From Allorhodoferax sp032337135 (GTDB taxonomy: Bacteria > Pseudomonadota > Gammaproteobacteria > Burkholderiales > Burkholderiaceae_C), in the NCBI RefSeq assembly GCF_032337135.1, contig NZ_JAVXZZ010000005.1, positions 102,201-166,200 on the forward strand: DNA of 64,000 nucleotides, read 5' to 3'. Both the position numbers and the translations under genes were made by a program. The stretch's first letter is position 1; each line of letters begins with the position of its first letter. Below are positions 59,674-64,000 of this stretch, piece by piece. The notes beneath the pieces are model-generated. The model saw only the letters and a program-made list of their open reading frames with translations. It made no database searches and was not told the DNA's origin.

Positions 59674-60448
59674 GCACACATCAGACAGCCCTGTCAGCAT
59701 GGAGCAATGGAGCGACAGCGAGCTGCTAGCGCACATCCACCGCTTCACTCCCATAGCCCTGGAAATGGTCGACGGCTTCGACCCAAGCGCCCCTGACCGC
59801 ATCGACCACGCCAAAGACCTGATCCAGCAAGCCGTAGACATCCTACAGGCACGCGCACACCAGTTCGACTACCCGACACGGGCAAAACTGCGCTTCGTCA
59901 ACTGGATGCCAACCGACGTCGACATGCGCCTCATGATCCGCGCCCTGATCAATGGAGAGCCCCCCGCACCGGGAATCCATCCCAGCGACTTCAAGATACA
60001 TCTTGCGCCCCAAGGCGACAAGGAAGCGACCACACACCAATACCGAGCGCTCGGCGAAATCATCATTGAAGAGGCAATCCGCCGCGGCGTCGACCACAAA
60101 GACGCTGTGCGGGCTTGGCTCCATCAGATAACCAACGCGATCAAGGGCGGGTGCATCGAAATCGAAGTCCCCACCCACCAGGCCATGTGGGAAGACATCA
60201 GCAACCACCTGCACCAGCACCCACAAACCCAGATAGCACTGCACTGCCTGCGCCCCAAGTGCCCCAACCCATACGTCAACATCCGCGACCTCGTACCGAA
60301 GCCCAAGACATCACGGCGATGCACTACGCAACAGCCGCCGCCCGCACGTCCGCCAGAAATCATCATCGTTGCAGGGCCAAAGCAGACCGAGCACCCCCTA
60401 CAGAAATGGCTCCAGCGATTTATTAGCAGAATGAAGAGAACACCATGA
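59666..60448 (+). CDS. Unknown protein (260 aa)
   Basis: 260 residues, soluble, with many His, Pro and Arg near the C terminus. The core contains ITRAxx-like helices in the first 140 residues (QQAVDILQARAHQFDYPTRA, ALGEIIIEEAIRRG). The C-terminal 60 residues are basic and Pro-rich. It overlaps both neighbours by 4-8 bases, so it is certainly translated with the operon. No motif or family recognised. Confidence 0.68.
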   Translation: MAEHTSDSPVSMEQWSDSELLAHIHRFTPIALEMVDGFDPSAPDRIDHAKDLIQQAVDILQARAHQFDYPTRAKLRFVNWMPTDVDMRLMIRALINGEPPAPGIHPSDFKIHLAPQGDKEATTHQYRALGEIIIEEAIRRGVDHKDAVRAWLHQITNAIKGGCIEIEVPTHQAMWEDISNHLHQHPQTQIALHCLRPKCPNPYVNIRDLVPKPKTSRRCTTQQPPPARPPEIIIVAGPKQTEHPLQKWLQRFISRMKRTP

Positions 60449-61407
60449 CAGAGAAGAACAAGGAACCCCTAGTGACCGCAAAGAACTTCCAGCTCCGTGT
60501 TGTCCAAGCGGTGGCCATAGTACTCGTGGGCATGCTGGTCTTTCGCTGCTCCATTGCAACCTACACCCTTGTCAATCCGAAGGAAACCGCAGAAGCGCCT
60601 GCCAAGGCAGAACAGCCCCCAGTGGTCGTGTCCAAGGCCCAGCGCCAACAGCGCGCGGCAAAGCTGCTCAGCGGCATGGGTCGCGCCGGCAAAGTCAAGG
60701 ACATATTCAGTGCCCCGGACGGCAGCACCGGCGTCATCATCGAAGCGCCGGAAGGAACCTTCATCGGCTGGATGGTCGACGGCGTCGACGCACTCTGGGT
60801 AGGGGCCAAGTTCGACCCCCAAGGCCGCAACCAGACCCAGCAGGAAATGATCGCCCGCGGCTACGCCCAACCCAGCAACACCCCCGCCAATGCCCCAACG
60901 TCAAGCGCATCAGGGCAGGGCGCAACCAACGCCACCCCCATCACCGGACAGGGACTGCTCAAAGCCGCCATGCAAAGCCCGGGCTTTACCGAAGGCACGG
61001 CGGGTCCGGTATGGACCATCTACATCGACGGCAACTGCGGCTTCTGCACCCAGCTCTGGCGCAACCTGCGCAACCCCATAGCAGCGGGCCAGCTCCGCGT
61101 GCGCTGGGCACCGGTGGCCGTCATCGCCCCCACCAGCGCTGGCCAGGCCGCCGCATTGCTCCAGTCAGACCAGCCCATCAACTTGCTCACCCAGCACGGC
61201 ACCAGCGGCAGCCACATCCCGGGCGTCACCATCCTGCCGGCCACCCAACAGCAGATCGACGCCAACAACGCCATGCTGCGCGCCCTCAATGCAGGCAAAC
61301 CGGCCGCCACGCCCACCATCGTCCTGCCAGCAGCAGACGGCCCGCGCGTCATCACAGGCCTGCCACCCGACCTCAACGCACTGATACAGCAGGGAGGGCG
61401 CTCGTGA
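60445..61407 (+). CDS. DsbC/DsbG-like thiol-disulfide protein, membrane-anchored
   Basis: 320 residues. One N-terminal membrane helix (about 13-33, VQAVAIVLVGMLVFRCSIATY), a linker, and a C-terminal thioredoxin-fold domain from about 165. It has the active-site NCGFCTQLW (about 195) and the cis-Pro loop AATPTIVL (about 287). Conjugative plasmids often carry a DsbC-type isomerase to fold Cys-rich secreted components, such as the TraU-like protein here. The CGFC dipeptide (GF) is close to that of DsbC (GY). The membrane anchor in place of a cleaved signal is a variation. Confidence 0.82.
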   Translation: MTEKNKEPLVTAKNFQLRVVQAVAIVLVGMLVFRCSIATYTLVNPKETAEAPAKAEQPPVVVSKAQRQQRAAKLLSGMGRAGKVKDIFSAPDGSTGVIIEAPEGTFIGWMVDGVDALWVGAKFDPQGRNQTQQEMIARGYAQPSNTPANAPTSSASGQGATNATPITGQGLLKAAMQSPGFTEGTAGPVWTIYIDGNCGFCTQLWRNLRNPIAAGQLRVRWAPVAVIAPTSAGQAAALLQSDQPINLLTQHGTSGSHIPGVTILPATQQQIDANNAMLRALNAGKPAATPTIVLPAADGPRVITGLPPDLNALIQQGGRS

Positions 61408-61440
61408 TACAAACGCACCCGGTGCGCGATTGTGGAATGC

Positions 61441-61468
61441 TTGAAAGCGCGTTTTCAACAGGTAATCT
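61441..61468 (+). promoter_or_regulatory. Weak promoter candidate before small membrane gene
   Basis: TTGAAA (61441-61446), 16 bases, TAATCT (61463-61468), with a TTGAAA/TTTCAA dyad overlapping the -35 box. It lies in the 87-base gap between the DsbC-like gene and the gene at 61495. Confidence 0.3.
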
Positions 61469-61494
61469 GAAAGCACAACTTGGAGGAAAACACC

Positions 61495-61788
61495 ATGGAA
61501 AACCAAACCAGCTTTCTGAGCAACCTGCAAACCGCATACACCGACGCCTTTCTGAACAGCAACTCGAACGTCCTCACGCCCGAAGTCATCACGGTCGTGA
61601 TCCTCGTCTCGGTCGTGTTGGGCGTCCTCTACGAAAAGGTGCTGGAGCCCGGCTGGGTCAAGCGCCAGGTCATGAAGACCAACCAGTTCCCCGAGCAAAA
61701 GCAGTTCGTCTGGTTTCGCCTCGGGGCTGGCGCCTGCATCTTCCTGGGCACCGCACTGGCCATGCTCATCCTGCACTGGCCGCGCTGA
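61495..61788 (+). CDS. Small two-helix membrane protein
   Basis: 97 residues from ATG 61495, preferred over TTG 61480 because GGAGG is placed correctly before it. Two membrane helices at about 29-46 (VITVVILVSVVLGVLYEK) and 76-93 (ACIFLGTALAMLIL), with a basic 25-residue loop between. No family recognised. It lies in the compact operon after the DsbC-like gene. Confidence 0.68.
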   Translation: MENQTSFLSNLQTAYTDAFLNSNSNVLTPEVITVVILVSVVLGVLYEKVLEPGWVKRQVMKTNQFPEQKQFVWFRLGAGACIFLGTALAMLILHWPR

Positions 61789-61915
61789 GGCCAAGTCGCC
61801 AGAACCCACAAGGCCCCAGGTGGCCTTGTCCGCTACCGTGCATCTGCCGCCGCGCCATCAACAGGCGCAGCGCCAGTGCGCCCCGTCGAGTTGCCTTTAC
61901 GAACAGGGACCAACC

Positions 61916-62143
61916 ATGAAACCATCCGCAAACACCCCTATCGTTCCGGTACCGGAATCCACCTACCGGCTCTTCACAAAATCCCAAAGCCCGCAAAGCA
62001 TTCAGGCAACGCGCATTGGCGTCAACGAAAGCGGGGCACTGCTCATCATGAAGCAAAACCCGGCAACCGGCCGCCACGACCCCGTGCGCATCCTGGCCAA
62101 CGGCCACTGGAGCGACATCGAACTCATTCAAGCCGAGCAATGA
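61916..62143 (+). CDS. Small unknown protein (75 aa)
   Basis: 75 residues from ATG 61916, with AGGGA upstream; the longer frame (61820) would include a GC-rich hairpin (AAGGCC / GGCCTT). Small beta-rich protein (STYRLFTKSQ, GALLIMKQNPATGR, NGHWSDIELI) without signal or membrane part. Overlaps the following gene by ATGA. Function unknown. Confidence 0.65.
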   Translation: MKPSANTPIVPVPESTYRLFTKSQSPQSIQATRIGVNESGALLIMKQNPATGRHDPVRILANGHWSDIELIQAEQ

Positions 62144-62592
62144 GCGAACACACCTCCGCGCGTGGCGCTGCATGGAGCGGAAAGCTGCGCCGAGTCTCTG
62201 ATCGCGGGCGCGGGCTCCAACAGGCCCGCTTCCTGCATCCCAGCACCCCCTTTGACCACGACATCACCATCTCCCCGGAGCTGTGTGAGGAATACATCCG
62301 TGGCGCACAGACCCACCTCATCCAGCACGCATCCAGCCATTTCGGACGCGGCCAAGTCATTCGCCTGCGAGGCTTTGACCGCACCATGGAGCGATTTACC
62401 GGCCATGTCCTGTATGCGCGCATCACCGCCGTCACAGATAGCGGCGCAATGGGTCTGCCTGTGCACCTGGTGGTCATGTCCGTGCGCCTGATTGGCATGA
62501 TTGACCGGGAGAAATTCCCCTCAATGCACACCGCCAAGCCCCCCGTGCTACTGCACCTGCTGGGGAAAACCACGCAAAGGCCCCGCCCATGA
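62140..62592 (+). CDS. Unknown protein (150 aa)
   Basis: 150 residues from ATG 62140, joined to both neighbours by ATGA overlaps. Contains ITISPELCEEYIRGA (about 43) and a second part with VHLVVMSVRLIGMID (about 106). Basic N terminus. No motif recognised. Part of the operon that ends with the DUF1173-like gene. Confidence 0.65.
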   Translation: MSEHTSARGAAWSGKLRRVSDRGRGLQQARFLHPSTPFDHDITISPELCEEYIRGAQTHLIQHASSHFGRGQVIRLRGFDRTMERFTGHVLYARITAVTDSGAMGLPVHLVVMSVRLIGMIDREKFPSMHTAKPPVLLHLLGKTTQRPRP

Positions 62593-63899
62593 ACAGCGCC
62601 AACTGGCAGGAAAAGCTCAACCGCGTGCGCTTCGGCGACCGCGACATCAGCCGCACCGTGGCCGACACCAACCCGGCCCAGTGGCAGCAGATCCTGCAAA
62701 ACGCCTACGTCAGCAAGGACGCACCGCCCCTGTGCCTGTGCCAGCCCCAAGAACCGGTGGCCATGTACATCGCACGCCTGGGGGACACCTACGTCCTCAA
62801 ACGCCGTCCCAAAACCGGTCACCTTCACCACAGCGAATGCGACTCCCATGGCGGCATCAGCAAGGCCGCCAACGACCTCTACAGCGAAGAAGCCATCGTC
62901 GAGCGCGCCGACGGCAAGGTCAACCACAGCCTGTCGGTGCCGCTGTCCACCATCGAACACATCGGCGACGGCTCCCTGGACGAAGCCGCGGCACCGCCAC
63001 GCCCCCATAACCCGTCACCCAAGCGTCCGTCCATGACCCTGCGGGGCTTCCTCAACCTCCTGTGGGAAGAGGCGGGGCTGGCCAGCTGGTCGCCGGGCAT
63101 GCGCGGCAAACGCACACTCACGCGCGTCTACTGGCGACTCAACAACGAGCTCGCCGATCGCCTCGTGGCCGGTGACGACGCCACACTGCGCGTCTTCATC
63201 CCAACCGGCTACTTGGATGCCGAAACAGAAAAGCGCACCCGCGCCGAGCTGCTGGCCCGCTTTGACGAGCTCGACCGCCTGCACGGCACCAACCACAAGG
63301 GCATCCTGATCATCGTGGGCGAGTTGCGCAACCTCAAAGCCACCGCGCGCAACGTGGCCATGCGCCTCAAGGGCCTGCCCGACTCCATGCCGATCTGGAC
63401 GCCCCCGGGCTCCATCGAGCGGCTGCGCACCCAGTGGCCAGCCGCGCTGGAGCGCTTCGAACGCAGTAAGGACGCCACCACCGCCAGCCCCGATGCCCGC
63501 CCCAACCGGCTGCTCATCATCGCCGGCGTACAGCTCACCCAGCAAGGCAACCTCAATTGGCGCTACGGTGCCGCCATGGAAACCACCGAGGACTACATCC
63601 CCATCGACAGCCAGTACGAGGCGCGCATCGCCAACGCCCTGGTCCAGCAGCACCGCCGCTTCGAAAAGCCCCTGCGCTACGATGGCGTGGCCGCCACCTT
63701 CGCCGACTTCGTGCTCACCGACATGCCCCAGGACCTGCCGATGGAGATCTACGGCTTCAGTGGCCCCGAGTACGAAGCCCGCAAGGCCGAAAAGATCGCC
63801 CTGTACACCAAGGAAGGCAAGCCGTTTTGGCAATGGGACGTCTCCAAGACCAAGCTGCCGCCGCCTTTTCCCATGATTCCTCCCAAGAAAAACACATGA
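62589..63899 (+). CDS. DUF1173-like plasmid protein
   Basis: 436 residues. The N-terminal PPLCLCQPQEPVAMYIAR (about 46-63) and RRPKTGHLHHSECDS (about 73) form a probable metal-binding Cys/His cluster, a feature I recall of DUF1173 proteins common on large plasmids. The C-terminal two-thirds includes LLIIVG-like strands (KGILIIVGELRN about 237, NRLLIIAGVQLT about 307) and YDGVAATFADFVLTD (about 358). No function is established for that family. Overlaps the next gene by ATGA. The family assignment is from memory of its pattern. Confidence 0.68.
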   Translation: MNSANWQEKLNRVRFGDRDISRTVADTNPAQWQQILQNAYVSKDAPPLCLCQPQEPVAMYIARLGDTYVLKRRPKTGHLHHSECDSHGGISKAANDLYSEEAIVERADGKVNHSLSVPLSTIEHIGDGSLDEAAAPPRPHNPSPKRPSMTLRGFLNLLWEEAGLASWSPGMRGKRTLTRVYWRLNNELADRLVAGDDATLRVFIPTGYLDAETEKRTRAELLARFDELDRLHGTNHKGILIIVGELRNLKATARNVAMRLKGLPDSMPIWTPPGSIERLRTQWPAALERFERSKDATTASPDARPNRLLIIAGVQLTQQGNLNWRYGAAMETTEDYIPIDSQYEARIANALVQQHRRFEKPLRYDGVAATFADFVLTDMPQDLPMEIYGFSGPEYEARKAEKIALYTKEGKPFWQWDVSKTKLPPPFPMIPPKKNT

Positions 63900-64000
63900 A
63901 CACCGAAGGACTCATCCTCCAAGCACTGCCACCGATCGAAATTGCGATGTTCGACGATGCGCAGTTCCACCACGAACCCCGCATGCGCTTGCTGCAGCGC
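63896..64000 (+). CDS. Partial gene at window end
   Basis: 35 codons in frame to the end of the window, starting at ATG 63896 in an ATGA overlap with the DUF1173-like gene. The visible start (MNTEGLILQALPP, then MFDDAQFHHEPRM) is not diagnostic. It continues beyond the window. Confidence 0.6.
   Translation, partial: MNTEGLILQALPPIEIAMFDDAQFHHEPRMRLLQR

Noticed and set aside
1..64000. tRNA, rRNA, insertion sequences, resistance genes
   Set aside because: None recognised on reading; no transposase-like protein or terminal inverted repeats were found.

Overview
This window looks like backbone from a large, low-copy conjugative plasmid (or plasmid-like element) of a betaproteobacterium, most likely in the Burkholderiales. 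The evidence is an iteron-controlled Rep_3-type initiator, ParA/ParB, a ParM-like actin, a full plasmid-type recombination and replication set, an IncI/R64-type thin (type IVb) pilus cluster, and an F-type mating-pair-formation operon. I saw no rRNA, tRNA, insertion sequence, CRISPR array or resistance gene. The host assignment is inference from gene style and composition; the plasmid character is well supported.

Layout. 0-2.3 kb: end of a transfer-type gene pair (unknown protein, TraU-like protein), then a non-coding stretch with four copies of a perfect 14-bp palindrome and a decayed copy of the tail of the TraU-like gene. 2.3-3.9 kb: parA-parB and a terminator. 4.2-4.9 kb: 16 same-orientation iterons of form CCCATA-N6-CACC, then the replication initiator. 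6.5-22.8 kb: DNA-metabolism region with small proteins, a possible clamp-fold protein, SSB-like protein, zinc-ribbon/TOPRIM primase-like protein, RecE-type nuclease, RecT-type annealing protein, beta-clamp, a 1680-residue methyltransferase-helicase, an HTH-like protein, a NusA paralogue and a catalytically dead phospholipase-D-fold protein. 22.9-36.4 kb: HD-domain membrane protein and thin-pilus genes (pilL, N, O, P, Q, R, S, a PilT-like ATPase, pilV). 36.9-38.6 kb: a CAP-domain lipoprotein. 38.8-51.4 kb: F-type transfer operon (VirB1-like, traA, L, E, K, B, V, C, trbC-like, TraH-like, TraG-like). 51.5-54.9 kb: coupling ATPase without membrane domain and a UvrD-type helicase. 54.9-55.4 kb: one lone minus-strand gene. 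55.4-64 kb: unknown protein, ParM-like actin with a ribbon-helix-helix-like partner, second lytic transglycosylase, DsbC-like thiol protein, DUF1173-like protein and an unfinished gene.

The most interesting pattern is regulatory. Five promoters (near 6.5, 10.6, 14.4, 38.7 and 51.4 kb) are followed, 20-43 bases after the -10 box, by a leader element ACTCATAC (or a close variant) and then a hairpin. In the 6.5-22.8 kb region strong intrinsic terminators sit between co-directional genes, three of them so close to the next ribosome-binding site that no promoter fits between. The same plasmid encodes a divergent NusA with the NTD-S1-KH1-KH2 domain order. Together these suggest a plasmid-owned processive antitermination system, analogous to phage nut or put sites, that couples replication, recombination and transfer genes. 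This is a hypothesis: the motifs, terminators and NusA homology are seen, the function is inferred.

The transfer functions combine two apparatuses, an F-type T4SS and a thin pilus, as IncI plasmids also pair two pili. No relaxase, oriT or prepilin peptidase could be recognised here, so these must lie outside the window or be unrecognised. Genes are packed with 4-base ATGA overlaps within operons. Nearly everything is on the + strand.
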